The position numbers and the translations under genes were made by a program. From Niabella sp. (GTDB lineage Bacteria; Bacteroidota; Bacteroidia; Chitinophagales; Chitinophagaceae), in the NCBI GenBank assembly GCA_017744715.1, contig JAGIAT010000006.1:124001-188000 (forward strand): DNA of 64,000 nucleotides, written 5' to 3'. Below, one piece after another: positions 34,029 to 42,816 of this stretch. The notes below the pieces were generated by a model. The model was not told the DNA's origin. It ran no database searches and saw only the letters and a program-made list of their open reading frames with translations. Positions within the stretch are counted from its first letter, which is position 1, and each line of letters begins with the position of its first letter.

Positions 34029-36191
34029 ATGCAAAAAAGAAACTATAACTATTTTTTGCTTATTTTCTTTGCTTTTTTACTCGTTGCTAGTATCATCTTC
34101 ACGCAAACACTTACTGATAAAGCTACACAGGCGCTGCAAAAAGGAAACATCGAGGCAGTAGAAACCTTTAAGACCAGCAATGAAATGCAACACCTGGTAA
34201 ACATGTCGTTTACATTGCAATCCAGGTTCAGTCAGATCAGCGCCGTTACCCGGGCAGATTCTTCAGATGTACTGGGCGACTCCCTTACATTGTTTGGATA
34301 CAATGCCAATATTCTTAATGAAGCCATCGGGCGAAAAGGGCATATACCCAACCTGAAAAGCCTGATGGATGCCGTTAATGCCCAGCTGAACCTGTCCTAT
34401 GCTGTGCTGGACGCCCGCCAACAGAATGATGCCCGTTTGCTGGGCAACCTGACAGACTCCCTCCGGAAATCAAAACCGGGAGAAGATGTATACCGCTATG
34501 GGGTTTTGGTTGAAAAGTTCCTCGAGAACCAGTTACAACAAACACTGGTTACCAACTCAACACATGCCAGCCAGCTTTCGGCCTATAACCGGGTATTATC
34601 CATTGCCGCTGTTATTGTTGTACTCATCTTTACAACCATTATTGTTATCCGCCAGTGGCAGCAGCTGGTACTTATAAAGGAACTGCGCCTGGCCAGGGAG
34701 GCAGCTGTCAAAAGCAAAAATGCCAAGGACGATTTCCTGGCCAATATGAGCCACGAGCTGCGGACGCCTTTAAATTCACTCATCGGTTTTGGCAACCTGT
34801 TATCCGATACGCCCCTTAATAATATTCAAAAGGAATACACCAATACGATCATATCCAACGGGTATAACCTCCTGCATATTGTAAATGACATCCTGGACTT
34901 TTCTTCTATTGAAGCCGGCAAGCTGCGCATCAAACGCATTCCTTTCAATCTTCCGGAATTGTTTGAAGACCTGAAACGCATGTTTTCGGCGCTGGTCAAT
35001 GAAAAAAAATTGACCTATCACTGGGATATTGATCCGCAAACGCCCGAGTTTATAAAAGGAGATCCGGAGCGGCTGAAACAGGTACTGGTAAACCTGATCA
35101 ACAATGCCATTAAGTTTACATCCTATGGTGGCGTACACATTCATGTGGGCCAGTTGCCGTTTGAAAAAGAGGATGCATATAAGCTGGTGTTTAGTGTAAA
35201 AGACACCGGTGAAGGCATTCCAAAGGAAAAAGTAGACCTGATTTTCGATCGTTTTGAGCAGCTGGAACAAATGACCACCCGACAGCATGGGGGTACGGGC
35301 CTGGGATTGAGCATCGTAAAAAGCCTGGTTGAAAATATGGGCGGAACGGTTTCGGTAAACAGTGAAATCGGGCTGGGATCCAAATTTACATTCACCGCCA
35401 TTTTTGAAAAGGTAACCGATGCCCCCGTTGTAACCAATAAACAGGCCGGCAAGCCAAGCGCTGATTTTTCCGGTCATACAGCATTGGTAGTAGAAGACAA
35501 TGCCGCAAACCGGGTGTTGCTTAAACACCTGCTGAAGAAATACCATCTGCAAATAGAGGTAGCTGAAAATGGCCTGGAAGCGCTGGAGCGGCTGCAGGCC
35601 AGGCATTATGATCTGATCCTGATGGATATTCAGATGCCGCACATGAATGGATACAAAGCCATATCCGTTATCCGGGAAGAGCTGCACATTCATACACCGG
35701 CTATTGCAATGACAGCTTATGTTATGGAAAATGAGATCAAGCGGTGCTTTGCCGCCGGGTTTAATGACTATATCTCAAAACCCATTGAGGAGCCTGATAT
35801 TATTAGCAAAATATTAAAATGGATGCCGCTGCGGTCCGATGCATCGCGGCCGGCACCGGCAGCAGATGCAACCACCGGGATGGAATTTTTTATAGAACTG
35901 GTAGGAGGCGATGAAGCCGTTATGAACGAATTACTGACAGAGATACAAAAGCAATGGACCCTTGATAAAGAGGCCCTGCGCGCAGCCGCTGCTACCGGAA
36001 ATGCCCATGAGGTGGTGCGTATCCTGCACCGGATTAAATCTACATTTTCGGCGTTTGGTCCCAACCATCCTATTTTAGAATTGTTAAAGAAACACACGAT
36101 AACGGCAGACGGCGGTGCAGAAACGATCATGCGGGAATGTGAAGCATTCATCCTCCAGGTAGATAACGCAGGCGCTGCATTTATATCATAA
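34029..36191 (+). CDS. Hybrid sensor histidine kinase with receiver and HPt domains
   Basis: A 720-residue tripartite kinase. Order: transmembrane helix (about 7-27), helical periplasmic sensor (about 30-190), second helix (about 193-213), HisKA with SHELRTPLNS (His near 242), HATPase with NLINNAIKFT, DTGEGIP and GGTGLGLSIVK, a receiver domain with LVVEDNAANR and the acceptor Asp in LILMDIQMP (near 533), and a C-terminal HPt domain with LHRIKSTFSAFG (His near 667). A complete phosphorelay in one chain usually needs a separate response regulator, and none is adjacent. The next two genes, a one-helix protein and an OmpA-like lipoprotein, may be linked to it. The stimulus is unknown. Confidence 0.92.
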   Translation: MQKRNYNYFLLIFFAFLLVASIIFTQTLTDKATQALQKGNIEAVETFKTSNEMQHLVNMSFTLQSRFSQISAVTRADSSDVLGDSLTLFGYNANILNEAIGRKGHIPNLKSLMDAVNAQLNLSYAVLDARQQNDARLLGNLTDSLRKSKPGEDVYRYGVLVEKFLENQLQQTLVTNSTHASQLSAYNRVLSIAAVIVVLIFTTIIVIRQWQQLVLIKELRLAREAAVKSKNAKDDFLANMSHELRTPLNSLIGFGNLLSDTPLNNIQKEYTNTIISNGYNLLHIVNDILDFSSIEAGKLRIKRIPFNLPELFEDLKRMFSALVNEKKLTYHWDIDPQTPEFIKGDPERLKQVLVNLINNAIKFTSYGGVHIHVGQLPFEKEDAYKLVFSVKDTGEGIPKEKVDLIFDRFEQLEQMTTRQHGGTGLGLSIVKSLVENMGGTVSVNSEIGLGSKFTFTAIFEKVTDAPVVTNKQAGKPSADFSGHTALVVEDNAANRVLLKHLLKKYHLQIEVAENGLEALERLQARHYDLILMDIQMPHMNGYKAISVIREELHIHTPAIAMTAYVMENEIKRCFAAGFNDYISKPIEEPDIISKILKWMPLRSDASRPAPAADATTGMEFFIELVGGDEAVMNELLTEIQKQWTLDKEALRAAAATGNAHEVVRILHRIKSTFSAFGPNHPILELLKKHTITADGGAETIMRECEAFILQVDNAGAAFIS

Positions 36192-36208
36192 ACAATGACG
36201 CTAATGTA

Positions 36209-36625
36209 ATGACACCTCAGCAACGCATAAAAGATACCTTAAAGCAGGGCCGGCTGCATAAGACCATATTGTCGATGTTGCTGGGGTTATGGGGCGTTTC
36301 GATCGTGCTGATCCTTGGCCTGGTTGTTAGCTGGCAGCTTCAGGAAAATTCAGCACGCAGTGCCGATGTGTACCAGCAGCCTTCTTTGGATGAAATGCTG
36401 TTATCGTTTAGTGAGTTAAAGCTGGGCAACAATACCACACTGATCAATTTACAGTTAAAGGAAATTGCACAGATATCCCAGAAAAAAAACAATACCGATA
36501 CAACGAATAAAGAAATAATAGCGGATTACCGGAAGAAGATCTACGACCGGATGCTGGAAGAAAAAATTAAGACCCGGCAACCGCTGAAACAAGATGGCTT
36601 TACCATTAAGCCCGTACCTCAATAA
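36209..36625 (+). CDS. Single-pass membrane protein of unknown function
   Basis: A 138-residue protein not recognised as a known family. It has a basic N-terminus, one hydrophobic helix (about 22-45, ILSMLLGLWGVSIVLILGLV) and a charged, probably helical outer region with many Asn, Thr and Lys. It starts 17 bp after the hybrid kinase stop and ends six bases before the start of the OmpA-like lipoprotein gene, so the three genes are probably cotranscribed. The topology (N-in, C-out) would let it connect the inner membrane with periplasmic partners; this is inference. Confidence 0.65.
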   Translation: MTPQQRIKDTLKQGRLHKTILSMLLGLWGVSIVLILGLVVSWQLQENSARSADVYQQPSLDEMLLSFSELKLGNNTTLINLQLKEIAQISQKKNNTDTTNKEIIADYRKKIYDRMLEEKIKTRQPLKQDGFTIKPVPQ

Positions 36626-36631
36626 TTGACT

Positions 36632-37543
36632 ATGAAATGTTATTCCTTTGTTTTCACCTTGTTGATGTTATTATCCTGTGGTTCGCAAAAGCAGCTTACA
36701 ACCGCCAGAGCCACCAGTGAAAAAACCAAAGAAATGGTAAATGCAGAATCTGTTAAACTGGATTCCATAAAAAAGATACTGGACGTTAAGGCAGGCAATC
36801 ATACCATCGACAGTGTATTGAACAAGGATGTTCAGCGGATCCTCGACAAGCTTAACGGGCGTTTGAACAGCGCCCAGGAACTGGCTTTAATTATGGATAT
36901 GGCCACTAAAAGCCGGGCCTCCTTTAAAAAGGGCATCAACTCCTCCGATATCCTGGCAAAACTGATCATCCTGGACTCCTTTAATACCGCGCAAAAACGG
37001 CGGGAGGAAGTGTACCGGATGTTAAAAGAATCGGTAAGTACCGCCAAGTACCAGATGTTTCATTATGCCGCGTTCTTTGATCCGGGTGTATACCGGATAC
37101 CGGAGTCGGCCATGCCTTCCATCCGGTCTCACTTTACACCCATCATCGATTCGTTGTCCTACCTTTCAAATAAATATGCCGGCATTGCGCGCGAAGCCCG
37201 TATTGTATTTGTAGGCTATTCGGATTCTACACCCGTAGCCCGGAACGGTCAGCTGTATAGAGAACTCACAGAGATCTTAGACGACAGTAATCCGCCTCAA
37301 AAACTGATGAACCAGTTATTATCGGATCTGCGGGCTAAAGAAATGGTGCGCAATATGAAAATAGTGTTGAGCAGCAACACCGGCAAATTCAAAAATTTCA
37401 ACATGCTTAAAGTAGGGTATGTGGCTTATGGAAAAGGAGAAGAATACCCTTCACCCAAAATTACCGATTACAAACCCACGGATGAACGCCGGCGCATTGT
37501 ACTGAGCTACTGGACGGTATTGCCACAGCTGGAAGACCTTTAA
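36632..37543 (+). CDS. Lipoprotein with OmpA-like C-terminal domain
   Basis: A 303-residue lipoprotein; the ATG at 36632 gives MKCYSFVF and lipobox MLLSC. The middle part is helical with a coiled-coil look (TSEKTKEMVNAESVKLDSIK). The C-terminal region follows the order of OmpA/MotB peptidoglycan-binding domains: VFVGYSDSTP, LLSDLRAKEMV, YGKGEEYPSP and DERRRIVLSYW. The match is by motif order and is divergent. It would anchor to the envelope and contact the cell wall. It is the last gene of the kinase unit and converges on hemH with only 10 bp between the stops. Confidence 0.65.
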   Translation: MKCYSFVFTLLMLLSCGSQKQLTTARATSEKTKEMVNAESVKLDSIKKILDVKAGNHTIDSVLNKDVQRILDKLNGRLNSAQELALIMDMATKSRASFKKGINSSDILAKLIILDSFNTAQKRREEVYRMLKESVSTAKYQMFHYAAFFDPGVYRIPESAMPSIRSHFTPIIDSLSYLSNKYAGIAREARIVFVGYSDSTPVARNGQLYRELTEILDDSNPPQKLMNQLLSDLRAKEMVRNMKIVLSSNTGKFKNFNMLKVGYVAYGKGEEYPSPKITDYKPTDERRRIVLSYWTVLPQLEDL

Positions 37544-37553
37544 TACGTACACC

Positions 37554-38579
37554 TTACTCCCCGATGGTTTCTTTCACCAGCTGCAGCACGGTGTTCACCC
37601 AAAGTTCACTGGTATTCATACAGGGAATATACGTATAACGCTCACCACCGTTTTCGATAAACTCTTCTTTGCCGCGCATTTCAATTTCTTCCAGCGTTTC
37701 CAGGCAATCACTCACAAATGAGGGGCATACCACCACCAGTTTTTTAACCTGTTCCTTCGGCAGTTCCGGCAGGCGTACCTGCGTGTTGGGCAACAGCCAG
37801 GGATCGCGCCCCAGGCGGCTTTGATAGCTTTGCTGCCATTGATCTTTGCGCAATCCCAGTTTTTTAGCTACCAATTCACTGGTAATGGTTACCTGGTGCC
37901 GGTAGCAGGTGGGGTGGGAGGGACTCGATTTGAAGCAGCAATTTTCAACCTGCATGCAATGCTTTTTAGTGGGGTCGCTCTTCAGTACATGCCGTTCCGG
38001 TATGCCGTGATAGCTGAATAACAGTTGGTCGAAATCTTCCTGCAGATAAGGCCGCATGCTTTCGGCCAATGCATTGATATAGGAAGGATGTTTATAAAAA
38101 GGAGGAACCACTTTTAAAGTAAAAGCATAATTCTTTTTTTTATGAGCGTCTTTCATGTGCTCCACCGCCGTTTCAAAACTGCTCATGGCATAATGCGGAT
38201 ATAAAGGCACCAGGATCACTTCTTCTACATCCGGCATGCGCTTCAGCAGCGCGTCATAAGCAGCCTCCGGCGTGGGCGTTCCATAACGCATGGAAAGTTC
38301 AACCGGAAGATCGGTCTTTTTTTGAACGGCTTCCTGCAGTTGTTTCGATAATACAATAAGCGGTGAGCCATCCTTCCACCAGATCGTTTTGTAGGCTTCC
38401 GCTGATTTCGGGGCCCGGAACGGTACAATAATACCCTTGATAAGCAGGAACCGTAACAGCCAGGGCTTATCAATGACCCGCTTATCCATCAGAAATTCAT
38501 CCAGGTACCGTTTCACATCTTTTACCTCAGTTGAATCCGGAGATCCCAGATTCATTAATATTATTCCTGTTTTACGCAT
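37554..38579 (-). CDS. hemH: Ferrochelatase
   Basis: A 341-residue enzyme that inserts iron into protoporphyrin IX. The ATG at 38579 (MRKTGIILMNLGSPDS) is the conserved start; a longer frame upstream adds 32 residues without family character. The active-site His lies in LLFSYHGIPERH, and the SFVSDCLETLEEIEMRG segment of the C-terminal half is conserved. Several Cys (CMQVENCCFKS, with C further on) are present, which could hold a cluster as in some ferrochelatases, but this cannot be decided here. It is transcribed divergently from the hemA run. Confidence 0.95.
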   Translation of the reverse strand: MRKTGIILMNLGSPDSTEVKDVKRYLDEFLMDKRVIDKPWLLRFLLIKGIIVPFRAPKSAEAYKTIWWKDGSPLIVLSKQLQEAVQKKTDLPVELSMRYGTPTPEAAYDALLKRMPDVEEVILVPLYPHYAMSSFETAVEHMKDAHKKKNYAFTLKVVPPFYKHPSYINALAESMRPYLQEDFDQLLFSYHGIPERHVLKSDPTKKHCMQVENCCFKSSPSHPTCYRHQVTITSELVAKKLGLRKDQWQQSYQSRLGRDPWLLPNTQVRLPELPKEQVKKLVVVCPSFVSDCLETLEEIEMRGKEEFIENGGERYTYIPCMNTSELWVNTVLQLVKETIGE

Positions 38580-38638
38580 TTTTTTGTAGTATAAATTAGA
38601 GCTTCCTTTTGCAACCATCGTTACAGGAAAGGACCCGG

Positions 38639-38662
38639 TTTTGCACGCGCGGTGCAAAAGTA
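38639..38662 (-). promoter_or_regulatory. Palindrome and promoter-like box upstream of hemH
   Basis: TTTTGCAC (38639-38646) and GTGCAAAA (38652-38659) form an 8-bp inverted repeat with a 5-base GCGCG centre, a 21-bp palindrome. On the minus strand TACTTTTG (38655-38662), a TAnnTTTG box, overlaps one arm. A second box, TATCTTTG, lies at 38673-38680. A protein bound to the palindrome would block a promoter at this place. Confidence 0.45.
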
Positions 38663-38718
38663 TAACAACCGGCAAAGATACAGGTTACAGCAAGACAATT
38701 ATACTGTCTGCAATAATG

Positions 38719-38749
38719 AAAAATCATGATAAAAATCATGATTTTTTTA
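38719..38749. promoter_or_regulatory. FNR/CRP-like site and 12-bp hairpin upstream of hemA
   Basis: AAAAATCATGAT occurs twice in tandem (38719-38730, 38731-38742). Read as a dyad, ATGAT-AAAA-ATCAT (38726-38739) resembles the FNR box TTGAT-N4-ATCAA with one mismatch in each half. The same bases can pair as a 12-bp stem (38719-38730 with 38735-38746) around AAAA, followed by T. It lies between the divergent hemH and hemA, about 70 bp before hemA. Confidence 0.4.
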
Positions 38750-38810
38750 AGGCCCGGTGACAAAAGTATGACGATACTACCACTTATCCTTTATACATTT
38801 GCGGCTGAAT

Positions 38811-40061
38811 ATGTCGTTAGAAGAATTTCATATTTCAAAGCAGGTTTTAGATCGTTTTTGCATTGCGGGCATCAACTATCACAAGGCCGACGCAGCAACC
38901 AGAGGACTGTTTTCCATTACAAATGAGGCCTTTGCCACGTTGGGAAAAAGTGCAAAGGCGGCAGGGCTGAAAAGTGTCTTTGTGGTGTCTACCTGCAACC
39001 GGACGGAGATCTACGGGTTTGCAGAATCTGTGATGCAGCTGGTTGAGTTACTGGTGCCGCACACACACGGCGATAAGGCGGCTTTTTACGAGTGCGGTTA
39101 TTTTAAGAACGGGGAAGAAGCATTACAACACCTGTTTAATGTATCTGCCGGGCTGGATTCGCAAATATTGGGCGACTACGAGATCCTGGGGCAATTGAAA
39201 AGAGCGGTTGATGCGGCACGTGGCCAGCAATTGATTGGCCCGGTGATGGACCGGATGCTGAACTTTGCGTTCCAGGCTTCAAAAAAAATAAAAACAGAAA
39301 CCAATCTCAGCGACGGAACAGTTTCCGTTTCGTTTGCAGCCATCGAATTATTGCAGAATATAAAAGAGATCGCACAAAAGAAGGTGCTGATCATTGGTGC
39401 CGGGAAATTCGGGGTAAATGTTTGTAAAAATCTGAATACCTATTTACCGGATACTTCCGTTACGATTATGAACCGTACGGATGCTGTGGCCAGGCAGATT
39501 GCTTCCGATCATGGAATCCATTTTGCATCTTATGCGGAAAAGGCCGCTGCCATTCATGCCTCCGATATTGTAATCGTATGTACCAACGCCGGGGAGCCGA
39601 TGGTAGTGCCCGAACATGTTACGCCCGGTACAAAAAAATTATTCCTGGATCTTTCCGTACCTGTAAATGTACACCCGCATATCCGGAAGATGGAACAGGT
39701 AACCGTGATTGATGTGGATGAAATTTCCAATACGATTCTCGATAAAACCCTGGCAAAACGCAAAGCGGAAATACCCCGGGCGCTCAACATCATTGCCTAT
39801 TTTAAAAGGGAGTTCCTGGGTTGGCTGAGAGATCATCATTATGCCCTGCACCTTAAAACCTGGAAGAACAAATTAAGCGAAATTGATTTAATGCAAACAG
39901 GCGTTTGCGAATTTTATAAGGATAAAGAACTGATCAGCGAAACAGAGCGGGTAATGCGCGCCCAAAAGGCCGTAAAGCAACTGGCGGTAAACCTTAAAGT
40001 GCGGCACGACAAAGGCTGCCAGTTTATCAGCAGCATCAACGATTACCTGCAGCTTCTCTGA
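38811..40061 (+). CDS. hemA: Glutamyl-tRNA reductase
   Basis: A 416-residue enzyme of the C5 pathway that reduces glutamyl-tRNA to glutamate-1-semialdehyde. The ATG at 38811 is used; a TTG four codons upstream would only add RLN. The catalytic Cys is Cys62 in VVSTCNRTEIYGF. The NADPH site is VLIIGAGKFGVNVC. The C-terminal dimerisation helix is present. It is the first gene of the plus-strand hem run and the usual regulated step of the pathway. A TACATTTG box (38794-38801) ends only nine bases before the ATG. hemL, the next enzyme, is not in the window. Confidence 0.95.
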   Translation: MSLEEFHISKQVLDRFCIAGINYHKADAATRGLFSITNEAFATLGKSAKAAGLKSVFVVSTCNRTEIYGFAESVMQLVELLVPHTHGDKAAFYECGYFKNGEEALQHLFNVSAGLDSQILGDYEILGQLKRAVDAARGQQLIGPVMDRMLNFAFQASKKIKTETNLSDGTVSVSFAAIELLQNIKEIAQKKVLIIGAGKFGVNVCKNLNTYLPDTSVTIMNRTDAVARQIASDHGIHFASYAEKAAAIHASDIVIVCTNAGEPMVVPEHVTPGTKKLFLDLSVPVNVHPHIRKMEQVTVIDVDEISNTILDKTLAKRKAEIPRALNIIAYFKREFLGWLRDHHYALHLKTWKNKLSEIDLMQTGVCEFYKDKELISETERVMRAQKAVKQLAVNLKVRHDKGCQFISSINDYLQLL

Positions 40062-40077
40062 CCCCGGATATTTTATT

Positions 40078-41058
40078 ATGATCCGCATTGGTACCCGAGA
40101 CAGTCAGCTGGCCGTTTGGCAGGCCACACAAGTAAAAAATCTCCTGGAAAGTTTAGGCACTCCTGCACAACTGGAGCTGGTTAAAAGCGAGGGCGACCTC
40201 GACCTGGTTACACCCCTCTACGCCATGGGCGTACAGGGTGTTTTTACAAGAGTACTGGACACTGCCCTCCTCAACAACAAGATCGATGTAGCCGTACATA
40301 GTATGAAGGATGTGCCGGTACAATTGCCCGAAGGCATTGTGGAAGCGGCCGTTTTGGAGCGGGCGTCCTATAACGATATTTTGGTGTTGAACCCCAACTG
40401 GCAGGCGCCGGATAACAGTTTTCAGTTTTCAGCTTTCATATCTCAGCTTTCAGATCCGGAACCTGAAACTTCAAACTTCAAACCTGAAACCTTAAACCTG
40501 ACCATCGCTACCAGCAGTGTGCGTCGTAAAGCCCAGTGGCTGAACCGGTTTCCGGGTCATACGATCGAAAATATCCGTGGAAATGTAAATACACGGCTTC
40601 GCAAGCTTGCTGAAAGCAATTGGTTCGGAGCCATCTTCGCAGAAGCAGGTTTGGAGCGCATTGGTCTGAAACCCGCCGACAGTATTACGCTTAACTGGAT
40701 GCTGCCGGCCCCGGCCCAGGGCGCTATAATGATCACGGCCCGTAAAGGAGATGCGGCCGTACTGCGCGCATGCAGCCGCATCAACCATACAGCAACCGCC
40801 TATTGTGTAAAAGCAGAAAGAGATTTTTTAAACGAACTCATGGGCGGCTGTGCCACGCCCATCAGCGCACTGGCAACCATTCATCAAAACAGCCTGCATT
40901 TCAAAGGAAGTATTGTTACACCGAAAGGTGGGCAAAAGATAGAGGTAGATGAAACCTATGCGATCGAAGCAAACATACCTGCCGGAAGAGCTGCAGCCGC
41001 AGCCATCCTGGAAAAAGGCGCCGGCCCATTAATTGCGAAAATGAATCATGAGCAATAA
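40078..41058 (+). CDS. hemC: Porphobilinogen deaminase with a 28-residue heptad-repeat insertion
   Basis: A 326-residue enzyme that joins four porphobilinogen units into hydroxymethylbilane. It has GTRDSQLAVWQ at the start, HSMKDVP with conserved Lys, TSSVRRKAQW, IRGNVNTRL and the cofactor-binding Cys258 in GGCATPISAL. Residues about 114-141 have no counterpart in the family: they are encoded by 12 exact-length heptads (40416-40499). Without them the protein would be 298 residues, a usual length. The insert falls in the loop after the first hinge, before TSSVRR, and leaves the frame and all catalytic motifs intact. It overlaps hemD by 11 bp. Confidence 0.95.
   Translation: MIRIGTRDSQLAVWQATQVKNLLESLGTPAQLELVKSEGDLDLVTPLYAMGVQGVFTRVLDTALLNNKIDVAVHSMKDVPVQLPEGIVEAAVLERASYNDILVLNPNWQAPDNSFQFSAFISQLSDPEPETSNFKPETLNLTIATSSVRRKAQWLNRFPGHTIENIRGNVNTRLRKLAESNWFGAIFAEAGLERIGLKPADSITLNWMLPAPAQGAIMITARKGDAAVLRACSRINHTATAYCVKAERDFLNELMGGCATPISALATIHQNSLHFKGSIVTPKGGQKIEVDETYAIEANIPAGRAAAAAILEKGAGPLIAKMNHEQ
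40416..40499. repeat. In-frame heptad array inside hemC (12 units, 84 bp)
   Basis: Twelve units of exactly seven bases: CAGTTTT twice, CAGCTTT, CATATCT, CAGCTTT, CAGATCC, GGAACCT, GAAACTT, CAAACTT, CAAACCT, GAAACCT and TAAACCT. The theme drifts from CAGYTTT to NAAACCT along the array. As 84 is a multiple of both 3 and 7, the frame is preserved. The same heptad themes occur in intergenic arrays of this window (for example 51444-51471 and 52578-52598). Confidence 0.85.
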
Positions 41059-41737
41059 GCCGCTTCATATTTTAAGTACAAAACTACTTGATGACGCGCT
41101 CATCCGGAAGGCCGGGAACCGGGTACAGCTGGATTGCAGGTCCTTTCTGCAAACACAGCCGGTGGCTGCGGAACAGGTGGCCGCATTGCTCACCGATGTT
41201 CCGCTTTCGGATCAGGCCGTGATCTTTACCAGCGCCAACGCCGTAAAAGCAGTAGCTGCGGCACTTACAGCCCTTCCCCAATGGGAGGTGTTTTGTATTG
41301 AAGCGGCTACCCGAAAAAAAGTGCAGGAGCTATTCCCCGGAACCAAAATCAGTGCATCGGCTCCCAACGGGGCACAACTGGTAAAACAGATCATTGAAAA
41401 GGCACCGGACGAGGTGGTTTTTTTTTGCGGGAACCTGCGGTTGAACACCATTCCGGACGGACTGAAACAAAATGCCATTCCCTGCAGGGAAAAAGTGGTT
41501 TATGAAAGCACCAAAACACCGGTGGCTATTGACCGGCAATATGACGGGATCCTTTTCTACAGCCCCAGTGGCGTTGAAAGTTTTTTTTCAGTAAATAAGA
41601 TCAGTGCGGCAACAAAAGCCTTTTCTATAGGACCGTCTACAACTGCGGCCTTAAAAAAATATACATCAAATATAGAGGAAGCAACACAGCCCGATGTGGA
41701 ACAGATGATCGGAATGATTGCCAATAACAAGGGGTAG
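41048..41737 (+). CDS. hemD: Uroporphyrinogen-III synthase
   Basis: A 229-residue protein of the divergent HemD family, which cyclises hydroxymethylbilane with inversion of ring D. Family features are modest, as usual: [16 protein letters not shown] in the first half and [16 protein letters not shown], then [13 protein letters not shown], in the second. The position directly after hemC with an 11-bp overlap, and before hemE, makes the assignment secure. The frame starts at the ATG inside the hemC end. Confidence 0.92.
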   Translation: MSNKPLHILSTKLLDDALIRKAGNRVQLDCRSFLQTQPVAAEQVAALLTDVPLSDQAVIFTSANAVKAVAAALTALPQWEVFCIEAATRKKVQELFPGTKISASAPNGAQLVKQIIEKAPDEVVFFCGNLRLNTIPDGLKQNAIPCREKVVYESTKTPVAIDRQYDGILFYSPSGVESFFSVNKISAATKAFSIGPSTTAALKKYTSNIEEATQPDVEQMIGMIANNKG

Positions 41738-41762
41738 TCTGCCCGGTCTAAAGATTTTAAAT

Positions 41763-42806
41763 ATGCAACAGGAAATAAAAAACGACTTGATTTTAAGAAC
41801 GCTTCGCGGAGAAGCTACGGAACGTACCCCGGTTTGGATGATGCGCCAGGCAGGCAGGTACCTGCCGGAATACATACAGCTGAGGGAAAAGTATTCCTTT
41901 TTTGAACGGTGCCAGAATCCCGAGCTGGCTTGCGAGATTACGTTGCAGCCGGTAGACATTGTAGGCGTGGATGCAGCGATCCTGTTTTCAGATATCCTGG
42001 TAGTGCCGCAGGCCATGGGGATGGAAGTGCAGCTGGTAGAAAAACTGGGGCCGCTCCTGCCACAGCCGATAAAAAATCAGGCCGACCTGCAACGCATCTG
42101 GATCCCGGATGTAAACGAAACATTGAACTATGTATTTGATGCGATAAAGCTGATCAAAAAAGAGCTGAACGGACGCGTGCCCCTGATCGGGTTTGCGGGA
42201 GCGCCCTGGACGCTGTTATGTTATATGGTGCAGGGTAAGGGCAGCAAAACCTTTGATGAAGCAAAGGCCTTTTGTTACCAGCAGCCAGAAACGGCACATG
42301 CCTTGCTGCAAATGATCACCGACACCACCATTGCATACCTCAAAGGACAGGTAGCGGCCGGTGCCGACGTATTGCAGGTATTTGACAGCTGGGGCGGATT
42401 GCTGAGCAAACATGATTTTGAAGAATTTTCGCTTCGTTATATCCGCCAGATCGTGGCAGCGTTAAAAGAAAGCATACCCGTGATCGTTTTTGCAAAAGGT
42501 GCATGGGGATCACTTGCAGAAATGGCGGCAACCGGTGCCGCGGGATTGGGTATCGACTGGTGTATAGAGCCGCAGGCAGCACGTCGTTTGGCCGGTGACC
42601 AGGTTACCCTGCAGGGCAACTTTGATCCTGCAAAATTACTGGCCCCCATTCCGCAGATAGAGAAGGAAACCAAGGAAATGCTGCGCGCTTTCGGAAGGGG
42701 GCGGCATATTGCCAACCTGGGACATGGGATCCTGCCCAATGTACCGGTAGATCATGCCAAAGCTTTTATAAATACTGTAAAGGAATTCAGATTTCAGGAT
42801 CTTTAA
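41763..42806 (+). CDS. hemE: Uroporphyrinogen decarboxylase
   Basis: A 347-residue enzyme that converts uroporphyrinogen III to coproporphyrinogen III. The ATG at 41763 ([17 protein letters not shown]) is the family start; a frame opening at 41718 overlaps hemD without conserved sequence. Active-site segments are [43 protein letters not shown] and [14 protein letters not shown]. It follows hemD by 25 bp and precedes the M1-type peptidase by 10 bp. Confidence 0.96.
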   Translation: MQQEIKNDLILRTLRGEATERTPVWMMRQAGRYLPEYIQLREKYSFFERCQNPELACEITLQPVDIVGVDAAILFSDILVVPQAMGMEVQLVEKLGPLLPQPIKNQADLQRIWIPDVNETLNYVFDAIKLIKKELNGRVPLIGFAGAPWTLLCYMVQGKGSKTFDEAKAFCYQQPETAHALLQMITDTTIAYLKGQVAAGADVLQVFDSWGGLLSKHDFEEFSLRYIRQIVAALKESIPVIVFAKGAWGSLAEMAATGAAGLGIDWCIEPQAARRLAGDQVTLQGNFDPAKLLAPIPQIEKETKEMLRAFGRGRHIANLGHGILPNVPVDHAKAFINTVKEFRFQDL

Positions 42807-42816
42807 AATAGTAGCC

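Noticed and set aside
34800..35693. Open frame of 297 codons antisense to the hybrid kinase
   Set aside because: It lies fully within the kinase and receiver domains on the other strand and has no domain-like features.
38719..38749. The 12-bp A/T-rich hairpin read as a rho-independent terminator
   Set aside because: It lies between divergent genes, so there is no upstream gene to terminate, and the stem has very few G-C pairs; a binding site is more likely.
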